In this document: piece by piece, positions 8,210 through 15,968 of the stretch
Numbering within the stretch: position 1 is the first letter of the stretch
Layout of the letters: every line of letters starts with the position of its first letter
The notes under the pieces: generated by a model
The model's database searches: none
The model's input: only the letters and a program-made list of their open reading frames with translations
What the model was told of the DNA's origin: nothing
Origin: Cognatilysobacter claricitrinus
GTDB lineage: Bacteria; Pseudomonadota; Gammaproteobacteria; Xanthomonadales; Xanthomonadaceae
Assembly: GCF_045866565.1 (NCBI RefSeq)
Contig: NZ_BAAFZV010000002.1
Coordinates: 62,001 to 126,000, forward strand
Reading direction: 5' to 3'
DNA: 64,000 nt
Program-made: the position numbers and the translations under genes

Positions 8210-8704
8210 ATGAGCCTGCGCCGTCTACTGCTTGCCATCCTGCTGGTCGGGTCCTTTCCTGCCGCCGCCGCCGACCACTACGTCGCGATCGAGAAGCGGC
8301 TGACGCCGGAGCAGGTCGCGTCGGTCGGACTGACGCCGGAGCAGCTGTCGCGGCTCAACGCGTTGCTACAGGACGCCGACGCACGCGACGCCGCGACGCG
8401 TCCGGCGGCGGCCGCGCGCGTCACAACGGCGGCCGACGATGCGACGCCTTCGTCGCCCGTGCAGTTCATCGGCCTCGACGGTGAGCCGATCACCGCAAAA
8501 GTCCACGGCAGCGTCGCCGGGTGGGCGCCGGGCACGGTGTTCGAACTCGACAACGGACAGCAGTGGAAGGTGCTCAAGGGCAACGTCACGTTGCGCCGTG
8601 CGATCGACGGCCCGACGGTGCGCCTGGTGCCGGGACTCGCCGGCCGCTGGTTCCTCGAACTCGACGAAGACCACCCGAAGGCGCGCGTCTACCGCATCGA
8701 CTGA
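8210..8704 (+). CDS. Secreted protein of unknown function
   Basis: A 164-residue product with a signal peptide cleaved near FPAAAA-DHY. The mature protein has a helical Glu/Leu-rich segment (TPEQVASVGLTPEQLSRLNA, containing a repeated LTPEQ), an Ala/Thr-rich linker, and a C-terminal beta-rich half with VAGWAPGTVFELDNGQQWKV and FLELDEDHPKARVYRID. The C-terminal half looks like a small beta-barrel of the type in other Xanthomonadaceae secreted hypothetical proteins. No enzyme motif is visible. Its 3' end overlaps the convergent acetyltransferase gene by 16 bases. Confidence 0.7.
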   Translation: MSLRRLLLAILLVGSFPAAAADHYVAIEKRLTPEQVASVGLTPEQLSRLNALLQDADARDAATRPAAAARVTTAADDATPSSPVQFIGLDGEPITAKVHGSVAGWAPGTVFELDNGQQWKVLKGNVTLRRAIDGPTVRLVPGLAGRWFLELDEDHPKARVYRID

Positions 8705-9204
8705 GCGGCGACGTCCGCCGCCTGCAGGCTGACCTGCTTGCCACCGGGCAGCCGCTGTCGTCCGACTTCGACGAAGCCCTGCCGTGCATGGAAGCGTTCG
8801 GACGCCGGGTTCGGCGGGTCGACGTCGAATTCGCACGTGACGTAGGGAACCTCGTCGCGGCGTGCATTCTCGAACACATCGGCGTAGAGGCGTTGTCCCA
8901 TGCCCGCGCCGCGATGGGTAGCCGCGACGACGACGCGATCGACGTACAGGAATCGCGGATAGCGCGCGTCGAACCACTGGTAGTTGACGCTGTCGTACGC
9001 GGCACGTTCGCGAAATGCGAGAACGAACGCCACCGCGGTGCCATCGCGTTCGACGACCCGGCACAGTGCGCACTCGGCCAACAGCGCGTCGAAGCGCGTG
9101 GCGTCCATCGGGCTCAACACGGCGACCGATGCTGCGTTCAAGGCGACGAGGGCGGCCCGGTCGGACGATGTGGCGTTGCGCAGCAGGATGCGTTCGTCGG
9201 TCAT
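8689..9204 (-). CDS. GNAT family N-acetyltransferase
   Basis: A 171-residue acetyltransferase of the GNAT fold, transferring an acetyl group from acetyl-CoA to an amine that cannot be identified. The acetyl-CoA pyrophosphate loop is visible as VVVAATHRGAGMGQRLYADV (R/QxxGxG/A pattern), preceded by the strand FLYVDRVVV and followed by the CoA-side motif SERFHARQGFVEVGRQ. ATG 9204 gives MTDERILLRNATSSD, a normal GNAT opening; the longer frame upstream is arginine-rich and not protein-like. Convergent with and overlapping the 8210-8704 gene, divergent from the membrane protein at 9253. Confidence 0.88.
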   Translation of the reverse strand: MTDERILLRNATSSDRAALVALNAASVAVLSPMDATRFDALLAECALCRVVERDGTAVAFVLAFRERAAYDSVNYQWFDARYPRFLYVDRVVVAATHRGAGMGQRLYADVFENARRDEVPYVTCEFDVDPPNPASERFHARQGFVEVGRQRLPGGKQVSLQAADVAAQSMR

Positions 9205-9252
9205 GGCGGCGGATCGTAGGCGCGGGCGGCGTGGCGCGCTAGCATCGGTCGC

Positions 9253-9609
9253 ATGTACGAACCCCGTGGACGTCCGCCCCTCAGCCGCGCGCAGTTCGTG
9301 CGTCGCCTTGGCAAGCATGTTCTGGTGGCGTGTGCGTTGCTGGTGCTGTCGCTCGGCATCGGCATGGCGGGCTACATGGCGTTCGAGTCGCTGTCCGCCA
9401 CCGACGCCTTCCTCAACGCGTCGATGCTGCTCGGCGGCATGGGGCCGGTCGATCCACCGAAGCACGAGTCGGGCAAGCTGTTCGCCGGCATGTATGCGCT
9501 TTACGCGGGCCTGGTGTTTATCGTCGCCGCCGGCCTGGTGGTCGCGCCGGTCGCGCATCGCCTTCTGCATCGCTTCCACTGGGAAGACGGCGGCAACGCG
9601 TCGTCGTAA
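9253..9609 (+). CDS. Two-pass membrane protein resembling a degenerate ion-channel pore module
   Basis: A 118-residue protein with two transmembrane helices (about residues 22-42 and 78-100). Between them lies TDAFLNASMLLGGMGPVDPP followed by KHESGKLFAGMYALYAG. The arrangement helix, amphipathic segment, short glycine-rich loop, Gly-Lys-Leu-Phe, second helix resembles the pore module of two-TM potassium channels, but the selectivity filter is GGMGP rather than TVGYG. Function is unknown; conduction of potassium should not be assumed. The stop is followed at once by a strong Shine-Dalgarno for the next gene, so the two are likely cotranscribed. Confidence 0.75.
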   Translation: MYEPRGRPPLSRAQFVRRLGKHVLVACALLVLSLGIGMAGYMAFESLSATDAFLNASMLLGGMGPVDPPKHESGKLFAGMYALYAGLVFIVAAGLVVAPVAHRLLHRFHWEDGGNASS

Positions 9610-9616
9610 AGGAGGT
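9608..9616 (+). promoter_or_regulatory. Consensus Shine-Dalgarno AAAGGAGGT deciding a GTG start
   Basis: AAAGGAGGT at 9608-9616 overlaps the last bases of the preceding stop codon and sits 4 bases before GTG 9621. It fixes the start of the following secreted protein at a GTG whose product begins with a signal peptide. Confidence 0.8.
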
Positions 9617-9620
9617 CCGC

Positions 9621-10058
9621 GTGCGAATCGCGCTGCTGTCTTTGGCACTGCTCGCGTCGACACCCGCGTTCGCGATGGACCGCGCAGAGCGGGAGCTCCG
9701 TGACACCGAGGCTGCGCTCTGCCATGCCTTCGAAATCGGTGACGTCGACTACCTGCGACGCGCACTCGATCCGGGTTTCACGCTGACCGGGTCAAGTGGC
9801 GTGGTCGAGAACCTGCAGCAGACACTGGACGAAGTGACGAAACGCGAGCCGCGCTACGACGAGTTCCGCAACAGCGATCAGGTGGTGCGACGCTACGGCG
9901 ACGCGGCGGTCGTTACCGGCATCACGCATATTCGCGGCACCGCGGGTGGCCAGGCATTCGCGGCCGACTCCGCATTCACCGACACGTGGATCCGCCGCGC
10001 AAATGGCTGGGTACTCGTCGCAAGCCACGCATGGAAGCGGCCTGCGCCCACGCACTGA
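9621..10058 (+). CDS. Secreted NTF2-like (DUF4440) protein
   Basis: A 145-residue protein starting at GTG 9621 behind a consensus ribosome binding site. It opens with a signal peptide (RIALLSLALLASTPAFA), followed by the DUF4440 pattern: ELRDTEAALCHAFEIGDVDY, LRRALDPGFTLTGSSG, VVRRYGDAAVVTGITHIRG and FTDTWIRRANGWVLVASHAW. This is a periplasmic single-domain cone-shaped fold; ligand or reaction unknown. The N-terminal helix and closing W-x-LVASHAW strand are better conserved than in the 4249 protein. It forms a two-gene unit with the upstream membrane protein. Confidence 0.82.
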   Translation: MRIALLSLALLASTPAFAMDRAERELRDTEAALCHAFEIGDVDYLRRALDPGFTLTGSSGVVENLQQTLDEVTKREPRYDEFRNSDQVVRRYGDAAVVTGITHIRGTAGGQAFAADSAFTDTWIRRANGWVLVASHAWKRPAPTH

Positions 10059-10290
10059 TCGCACATCAGGCCTTGCGCAACAGGGGCGACACGATCCGCA
10101 CCACTACTACCATCGAACCAACAGGGCGTTTCGATTGCGTGTTTCGTCGATGGCGCTTGCGACACGACCTCCACGATCTACACGCCTGTCCGTGCGTCAC
10201 CTGTGCCACATAACGAACAACGCTTCGCGATGACGATGCGCCCCCGTTGACTCCGATGCGATCCGCATTGCACCTGACTGCGACCCGGAT

Positions 10291-10309
10291 CGAACATATC
10301 GAATGTTCG
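10291..10309. promoter_or_regulatory. Inverted repeat, possible operator
   Basis: CGAACAT, a five-base spacer ATCGA and ATGTTCG form a perfect interrupted palindrome in the gene-free region, about 150 bases upstream of the first hairpin. A dimeric regulator could bind; no regulator is identified. Confidence 0.3.
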
Positions 10310-10446
10310 TCGTTCCGATCAGCATCGGTTAACCGTTCGCACCGCACCTTTGCGCCAAGGCCGCCGACAAGCAAAGCCGTCATGGCACCGACCGCGGCCC
10401 CCGACGCACCGAGTGCACAGGTGTGGCGCGGCGACGATGCTTGCCT

Positions 10447-10472
10447 GCCCCGGTCCTGCCGGGGCTTTCTTT
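10447..10472 (+). terminator. Intrinsic-terminator-like hairpin A
   Basis: GCCCCGG (10447-10453), loop TCCTG, CCGGGGC (10459-10465), then TTTCTTT. No gene ends within 380 bases upstream on the + strand, so it likely terminates an untranslated transcript or a small RNA. Confidence 0.65.
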
Positions 10473-10607
10473 ATCAGCGCTGCGTCGGCCGCACGCTACG
10501 CATACTTCGACGACGAACGGTCGCGCGTCATCACGACGGTCTCACAGCCGCTGGATGAGGCTGATCGCGCAGTCCGCATCACCGTGGTCGCAGTCATTTC
10601 CTCTCCA

Positions 10608-10635
10608 CCCCGTGCCTTCTGGCCCGGGGTTTTTT
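10608..10635 (+). terminator. Intrinsic-terminator-like hairpin B
   Basis: CCCCG-T-GCC (10608-10616), loop TTCT, GGC-C-CGGGG (10621-10629), then six T residues. It is preceded by TTTCCTCTCCA, complementary in part to a Shine-Dalgarno sequence. This is the most canonical terminator of the three. Confidence 0.75.
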
Positions 10636-10748
10636 GTGCGCGTTGCCGTCACGCACGGCTAACGGGTGTCGGCGCAGCGTGACGGTGCGACGGCTCTCCG
10701 TCGCGATTCCGCGATACAACGCGCGGAAACCAGCCTCCTGAGAGGCAT

Positions 10749-10777
10749 GAGTCCCCGGCGTCGTCGGCCGGGGACTC
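10749..10777 (+). terminator. Terminator- or attenuator-like hairpin C
   Basis: A perfect 11-bp stem GAGTCCCCGGC (10749-10759) and GCCGGGGACTC (10767-10777) with a 7-base loop, followed by CTCGTAGGGGGC rather than a clean T-run. It lies 15 bases before ATG 10792, so it could also act as a 5' untranslated structure of the small ORF there. Confidence 0.5.
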
Positions 10778-10791
10778 CTCGTAGGGGGCCC

Positions 10792-11091
10792 ATGAACCCG
10801 GCGGTCGCCCGATGCGGCCAGGGAACGGCGACACGCGTCGCCCGCGAGGCATGCATGCGTCTCCATGCATTCCAGATGACCGATGGCACGATGCACGTGG
10901 TGGCGGAACGACTCGCTGCCGCGCTCGATGCCCACCGCGAGCTCGACGCCTACGACATGGGCGTTGCCGAAGTCGACCTCGCGCAGCTCAGTCCTACTCT
11001 CGTGCTCGGCATTGGCCTCGATGCCTGGGCGATCGCGCGCGGGGAGGACGCACTGATGATCCGCTCCGCGATATCGATGCAGACCTGCTGA
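10792..11091 (+). CDS. Small protein of unknown function next to the effector locus
   Basis: A 99-residue product from ATG 10792, which has a purine-rich AGGGGGC just upstream; an internal ATG at 10855 would give 78 residues starting MRLHAFQMTDGTM and is equally protein-like. The C-terminal part (VAERLAAALDAHRELDAYDM, then VLGIGLDAWAIARGEDA) looks like an alpha/beta globular protein. No family is recognised. It points toward the effector gene and ends 2 bases before the effector's stop, so the two are convergent. It might belong to the effector locus or to the preceding hairpin region. Confidence 0.5.
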   Translation: MNPAVARCGQGTATRVAREACMRLHAFQMTDGTMHVVAERLAAALDAHRELDAYDMGVAEVDLAQLSPTLVLGIGLDAWAIARGEDALMIRSAISMQTC

Positions 11092-11093
11092 GG

Positions 11094-12671
11094 TCAGAGC
11101 GCGCCGATCGTGCGCGCAGGCGGCGACGGCGGCTCGTGCATCTTCGACTGGCCCGGCGCATCGATCGCCACGTTCCCGCGGCGTTCGATTTCCGCGTTCA
11201 ACGTGCGCAGCGCCTGCATGCTTGTTTCGACCGGCGTGTTCGCCGCGACACCGGCATCGACGCGCGCCCAGCGGTTCGTCGGCGACGTCAGCTCGCCCTC
11301 GACCGCGAACAGATACCGCCCGTCGTCGCTGCGCACGACGTTGTCGATGCGGCGCAGGCCCGCTTCACGGGCCACCGGCAGCAGTGCAGCCGCCACGCGG
11401 TCGCTCGCGGCGTCGCTGGTGCGACCGAGTTGCGTATCCAGACGTCGCACGCCCGCAAGGGCCTGACCGTGTAGCGCGCGGTCGGCGTCGCCCAGCGTTG
11501 CGGTCGGTGGGGCGGCCGGCGCTGACGGCGGCGCGAGCTTCGGCGTTTCTGCAGGCAGCGGTCCAATCGCGACCGGCCGAAATTCAAAGCGCGAGGCCAA
11601 TGCCTCGTCGCGTGGCTCGGCATTGAAGCGATCGCCCGGCGTCCCGCGTGGTGCGAGGGCGTCGACGCGGCCACGTTCGTGGTGCGCGTCGAAGACAGAC
11701 GTGCGGTAGATCGGGAGCGTCTCTTGCGAACGATGGATGGCGTAGTACTCGGCGCGTTCGGGCAGCGCGCGCTTGGCCAGAAGCGGCGTGTCGGACAGAG
11801 CGTTGACCGCGTCCGTCACCATGTTTCCCGTCAGGACGCCGAGTCCGTTGTGGTGATAGGTGTCGCCGAGATTCGAATGCGCGCCTGCGATGGTGACCGA
11901 GAGGAAGCGTCCGTCGGCGGTCGCTCCCGGATCCATGATGCTCGTCGACTGGAACAGGTTCCGCGCCTCGTCGCGCGCAACGAATTGAACGCCCGCGATC
12001 ACGCTGGGCGCCGGGCGACGATCGTGAAGGCGAGGCGCGCCGGTGCCCACCGGGTCGATTTCGATCAGCACCTGCGCGACGCGGCCCAGTTCGACCAGCG
12101 GTGGCTTGGTGTAATGGATAACGCCATGTTCGCGAACGGCGCCGGAGGGGTCCTGCACACCGCGCTCGGCGACCATCCGGGTGAACCCCGCGGCCTCCTC
12201 GCCACCGCGCGAGAAACCGAGCTCCGCAATGCGGATGTCCGCATCGGGGTTTTCACGCTTCCATTCGAAGACCTGCCGCGAGAACTGCAGGTACATGCGC
12301 TCGAGCTTGTCGTCGTAGCTGAACCCAATGGCGCCATCGGCGAGCCGCACGATCGGATTCGATTGCGTGCCGATGCCTTCCATGTAGCCGGCGCCGACGC
12401 GTGCATCGCGCTGTGCGTGCAGCTCGTCGTAGACGCGCGCGACGTTCGAGGCATGCTCCGGGTCGCGCGTCGCATTGTTCCCCGTCCCGTCGAAGCAGGC
12501 CACGTACAGGCGGACGTCGGGATCGGATGCCGGCAGCAGCACGGGCATTCGGAACGCGGCGAGTTGCCGCTGCGCCTCGTCGTAGGTTTGCAGGTCGGCG
12601 CGATCGGCGAGACGGTAGCCGACGCCGTCCTCGAGAATGCCGTCCGGCCCGACCGAATGCTTCTCCGTCAT
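11094..12671 (-). CDS. DUF2235 lipase effector with C-terminal XVIPCD (type IV secretion substrate)
   Basis: A 525-residue two-part protein. Residues 55-330 are an alpha/beta-hydrolase of the DUF2235 / type VI lipase-effector family: FDGTGNN (60-66), the nucleophile elbow LGFSRGGEEAAG with GFSRG at 152-156, IEIDPVGT with an Asp at 206, and GAHSNLGDTY with a His at 265, giving a Ser-Asp-His set expected to cleave phospholipids. A Pro/Ala-rich linker follows (365-395). Residues 396-490 resemble the Xanthomonadales VirD4-interacting conserved domain (DRALHGQALAGVRRLDTQLG, SDRVAAALLPVARE, LFAVEGEL, ending in a polar tail), the signal for delivery by the bacteria-killing type IV system. The probable immunity gene lies 25 bases upstream on the same strand. 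The secretion apparatus is not in this window. Confidence 0.85.
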   Translation of the reverse strand: MTEKHSVGPDGILEDGVGYRLADRADLQTYDEAQRQLAAFRMPVLLPASDPDVRLYVACFDGTGNNATRDPEHASNVARVYDELHAQRDARVGAGYMEGIGTQSNPIVRLADGAIGFSYDDKLERMYLQFSRQVFEWKRENPDADIRIAELGFSRGGEEAAGFTRMVAERGVQDPSGAVREHGVIHYTKPPLVELGRVAQVLIEIDPVGTGAPRLHDRRPAPSVIAGVQFVARDEARNLFQSTSIMDPGATADGRFLSVTIAGAHSNLGDTYHHNGLGVLTGNMVTDAVNALSDTPLLAKRALPERAEYYAIHRSQETLPIYRTSVFDAHHERGRVDALAPRGTPGDRFNAEPRDEALASRFEFRPVAIGPLPAETPKLAPPSAPAAPPTATLGDADRALHGQALAGVRRLDTQLGRTSDAASDRVAAALLPVAREAGLRRIDNVVRSDDGRYLFAVEGELTSPTNRWARVDAGVAANTPVETSMQALRTLNAEIERRGNVAIDAPGQSKMHEPPSPPARTIGAL

Positions 12672-12696
12672 CGATGTTCTCCGGCGTCCTGCCGAT

Positions 12697-13335
12697 TCAG
12701 TACGTGTGCGACCAGGCCAGCATCAGGTCGGTGCGTGCGGTGCTGTGCGAGTTGCCCGGGATCTGCTCCGAGAGCGTCGGCACGAACGCGCGCATGTAGA
12801 CGTCGACTTTGCGGTTGTCGACCACGACGATGATTGCCGGGTCATCGACGAGCGCGTTCTTGGGCAACTCGTTTTTCGGAACGCGATGAAGGATGCGTCG
12901 ATCCTTGAAGATGCGGTCGAGGTCGATCGACGCCTTCAGCGGCGTACCGTCCAGCGACTGCCACGAGATCTCGACGGGGCCCGGGAATGTCCGGTCGACA
13001 ATCTCGCCACCGCGCCAGGACGGCGGATCATTCACGGGATCGAGTGCGCGCGCGTCGTGTTCCTGCGACGACGCCACGTGCTCGTGCCCGTCATAGACGA
13101 TCCTGCAGCTGCGCGTGTCATAGCAGTACGCACCGAACGTGTGGTGATCGAAGCGAAGCTCGGCGACTGGCGACGTCGCGGCGGCGTGGTCCGGTGAGGT
13201 ATGGGGCATCGACTGACATCCTGTCGCAATGAGGCTGACGATCAAGCCCGCGAAAAGCGCGAGTTGACTCAAGACTGTCCGCGCGAGGGCGCGTTCGCTG
13301 GTCTTGCGGGCCGCGTGGATCGGTCGGCGCTGCAT
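12697..13335 (-). CDS. Lipoprotein, probable immunity protein for the DUF2235 effector
   Basis: About 212 residues, with a basic n-region, a hydrophobic stretch LSQLALFAGLIVSLIATGC and a lipobox ATGC, so a lipid-anchored periplasmic protein is predicted. The mature part contains FGAYCYDTRSCRIVYDG with a likely disulfide pair, IVDRTFPGPVEISWQSLDG and a C-terminal IVVVDNRKVDVYMRAF. It is immediately upstream of, and cotranscribed with, the lipase effector. Known phospholipase effectors acting in the periplasm are paired with lipoprotein immunity proteins, hence the inference. Start is uncertain: ATG 13335 is used; ATG 13401 or a TTG closer to the signal sequence are alternatives. I recognise no named domain. 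Confidence 0.7.
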   Translation of the reverse strand: MQRRPIHAARKTSERALARTVLSQLALFAGLIVSLIATGCQSMPHTSPDHAAATSPVAELRFDHHTFGAYCYDTRSCRIVYDGHEHVASSQEHDARALDPVNDPPSWRGGEIVDRTFPGPVEISWQSLDGTPLKASIDLDRIFKDRRILHRVPKNELPKNALVDDPAIIVVVDNRKVDVYMRAFVPTLSEQIPGNSHSTARTDLMLAWSHTY

Positions 13336-13460
13336 CCAATGTGCGACGTGCCGACCGCGCGCTTTGTGCAAGGGCCTATCCGGGCCGAAGGCTCGAAACA
13401 TTCCGTGTTTCCATGGCGAGGCGCGCCTACGCTACGGCGCGCGACATGCCGCCGTCAACG

Positions 13461-15968
13461 TCACTCCTGCAGCTCCCGCAGCGTTGTCGACGGCGGCGCG
13501 TCGAGCACGCGCCGCGTGGCCCACAGGCCTGCGATCAGCGCGGCCAACGTGCCAATGACAGCACCGGCGATGGCCGGTTTGGCATCGAACTGCCACGGAA
13601 GATCGAATACGCGCGTCGCGATGACGCCGGAGAGCACCGACGCGGCGATCGCAGCGACGAGGCCCGACAGCAGGCCGATCGCGATGAACTCCGACGCCTG
13701 CGCGAGTCGCAGCTGTGCGCGCTTCGCACCGAGCACGCGCATCACGCCGCCTTCCAGCAGGCGCTCGTCCTGGCTCGCGGTCACGGCGGCCATCAGCACC
13801 AGCACGCCGGCGGCGAGCGAGAACCAGAACACCACCTGCACCACCGTCGACACCTGGTCGCCCGTTGCCCGCACCTGTGCGAGCACGGCGTCGACATCGA
13901 TCACGGTGAGGTTGGGGAAGCGGTCGACGATGCGCGCAGTGAAGCGCGGCTGCGATGCGGGCACACGCACGGCGGTGATCCAGCTCGCGGAGTAGCCATC
14001 AAGCACATGTGGTGATGCGACGACGAAGAAGTTCGGCTTGAAACTTTCCCAGTCGACCTCGCGTAACGAGGTGATCCGCGCTTCGAACGGCTGCCCCGCG
14101 ATGTCGAAGCCGACGCGATCACCGACCTTCCAGCCGAGACGGTCCGCAAAGCGCTTCTCCACCGACAACTCCGCTGCGCGCGGCGTGCCACGCCACCAGT
14201 GGCCGTCGACGATGCGGTTGCTCGACTCGGGCTTGTCCGCGACCGACAGATTGAACTCGCGTTCGGCGAAATGGCGCGCATCGTCGTCGGCATAGCGTTT
14301 CGGATCGACGGCAACACCGTTGCGGCTCACCAGGTGCGCGCGAATCATCGGGAACATGACGGGCGCTTCGAGGCCTTCTCCGTGCACGAACCCGCGCACG
14401 TCCGCGACCTGCTCGGGCTGCACGTTGATGATGAAACGGTTGGGCACATCGGTCGCCAGCGAGCGTTGCCAGCGGTCGAGCAGGTCGGTGCGCACGAACG
14501 TGAGCAGCAACAGCGCCATCAGGCCGAGGCCGAGCGCGCACACTTGCGCGACGCTGGTGCCCGAACGTCGGCTCACGTTCGCGAGCCCGTAACGCAACGG
14601 ACCGCGCATGCGCGAACGCAGCGCGCGCACCGCGACGATCAACAATGCTGCGAGCAGCGCAAGCACCACGAGCGTGGCGACGACACCGACCAGCATCGCC
14701 ACGCCGAGCGTCGCCGATCCCGCCTTCCACCACAGCAGCGCGCCGAGTGCGGCCATGCCGAGTGCACCGACCAGCCACGCGCTCGGCTCGGAGCCGTCGA
14801 GGTCGCGCCGCAGCACGCGCAAGGCGGGCACGCGACGCAGCGCGAGCACTGGCGGCGCGCCGAAGGCGAGCAGCACGACAAGACCGAGCAACAGGCCCTG
14901 CAGCGCTGGCATCCATCCCGCTGGCGGAATCGACAACCCGAGCCGCTGCGCAAGCCACAGCCCGATGCCCCATTGCATGACGAACGCGAGCACGACGCCG
15001 ACCACGCTCGCGGCGACGCCGAGCAGCATCAGCTCGCCAACGTGGATCGCGACGATGCGTCGCTGCGAGGCGCCCAGGCAGCGCATGACGGCCGCGCCTG
15101 CGCGATGTCGCTCGCTGTGGCGTCGCGCGGCCATGGCGACGGCGACCGCTGCCAGCATCACCGACACCATCGCGGCAAGGCCGAGGAAACGCCCGGCGCG
15201 ATCGAGCGCCGAGCGCACCTCCGGCCGCGCGCTGCCGATGGTGTCGAGTCGCTGCCCGCGGACGCGCGTCGACCTGGCGATGGCGGTGAAGCGCTCCACC
15301 GCACCCGCGTCGCCGGCAACGACGAGCTTGTACTCGACGCGGCTTCCCGGCTGCACGAGCCCCGTCCGCGGCAGGTCGGCCATCGCGATCAGCACGCGCG
15401 GCGCGATGTTGAACATGTCGGTGGACGCGTCGGGCTCCTGCGCAACGATCGCGCTGATCGGAAACGACGCATCGCCCAGCGCCACGACATCGCCGAGCTT
15501 CGCGTCGAGCGCCTGCGCGCCGTTGCGCGTCAGCCACGCGGTACCGGGCGCGGGCCCGTGCGTAGCTGTGGACTCGTGACCCTGCGCGTCGACCAGCCGG
15601 AAATCGCCGCGCAGCGGAAAGCCTTCGCCGAGCGCGCGCAGGTCCGCGAGCTTCAGCCGCTGCGCATCGCCTTCGCCGACCGACGCCATCGTCGTGAGTT
15701 CGCGCGTCTCGGTGGAGCGCAGGCCGGGTGCGCGCGCCGCTTCGAGCTGTCGCGCTGCCGGCGGATCGTCGCCGCGCAGCACGGCGTCGCCGCCGAGCAG
15801 GCGGTTCGCTTCGATCGCGAGCGCACGGTCCGCGCGATCGGTGACGAAGCCGACCGCCGTCACGGCGACCACCGCGAGCACGATCGCAGCGAGCAGGATG
15901 CGCACTTCGCCGGCGCGCAGGTCGCGACGGAGCTGGCGCCATGCGAGGACGAGCGCGGTCGGCATCAT
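13461..15968 (-). CDS. ybbP: FtsX-like ABC transporter permease
   Basis: An 835-residue permease of the YbbP family. It begins with one transmembrane helix (LLAAIVLAVVAVTAVGF), then a large periplasmic domain, a three-helix membrane block in the middle (LAAMVSVMLAAVAVAMAA, LMLLGVAASVVGVVLAF), a second pair of FtsX-type blocks, a second periplasmic domain and a last membrane block ending in an arginine/threonine tail. Such permeases work with a YbbA-type ATPase as mechanotransmission or lipoprotein/lipid export machines rather than classical importers. Its ATG overlaps the stop of the ATPase gene by four bases, and tesA lies on the opposite side of that gene. Confidence 0.9.
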   Translation of the reverse strand: MMPTALVLAWRQLRRDLRAGEVRILLAAIVLAVVAVTAVGFVTDRADRALAIEANRLLGGDAVLRGDDPPAARQLEAARAPGLRSTETRELTTMASVGEGDAQRLKLADLRALGEGFPLRGDFRLVDAQGHESTATHGPAPGTAWLTRNGAQALDAKLGDVVALGDASFPISAIVAQEPDASTDMFNIAPRVLIAMADLPRTGLVQPGSRVEYKLVVAGDAGAVERFTAIARSTRVRGQRLDTIGSARPEVRSALDRAGRFLGLAAMVSVMLAAVAVAMAARRHSERHRAGAAVMRCLGASQRRIVAIHVGELMLLGVAASVVGVVLAFVMQWGIGLWLAQRLGLSIPPAGWMPALQGLLLGLVVLLAFGAPPVLALRRVPALRVLRRDLDGSEPSAWLVGALGMAALGALLWWKAGSATLGVAMLVGVVATLVVLALLAALLIVAVRALRSRMRGPLRYGLANVSRRSGTSVAQVCALGLGLMALLLLTFVRTDLLDRWQRSLATDVPNRFIINVQPEQVADVRGFVHGEGLEAPVMFPMIRAHLVSRNGVAVDPKRYADDDARHFAEREFNLSVADKPESSNRIVDGHWWRGTPRAAELSVEKRFADRLGWKVGDRVGFDIAGQPFEARITSLREVDWESFKPNFFVVASPHVLDGYSASWITAVRVPASQPRFTARIVDRFPNLTVIDVDAVLAQVRATGDQVSTVVQVVFWFSLAAGVLVLMAAVTASQDERLLEGGVMRVLGAKRAQLRLAQASEFIAIGLLSGLVAAIAASVLSGVIATRVFDLPWQFDAKPAIAGAVIGTLAALIAGLWATRRVLDAPPSTTLRELQE

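Larger units (their letters stand above)
10059..10791. other. 733-base gene-free stretch with three terminator-like hairpins
   Basis: No convincing coding region is seen on either strand; short ORFs here lack recognisable domains or ribosome sites. It contains a 7-bp inverted repeat CGAACAT/ATGTTCG (10291-10309), a 10-bp palindrome CGGTTAACCG (10326-10335) and three GC-rich stems, each after a C/U-rich stretch, at 10447, 10608 and 10749. The spacing of about 140-160 bases between hairpins is compatible with a tandem array of small RNA genes, which is an inference. Confidence 0.6.

Noticed and set aside
9253..9609. A true potassium channel
   Set aside because: The filter lacks TVGYG; only the overall layout resembles a channel.
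10423..10662. A leader peptide or small protein overlapping hairpin B
   Set aside because: The 79-residue frame has no ribosome site, no runs of regulatory codons and no biosynthetic operon downstream to attenuate.
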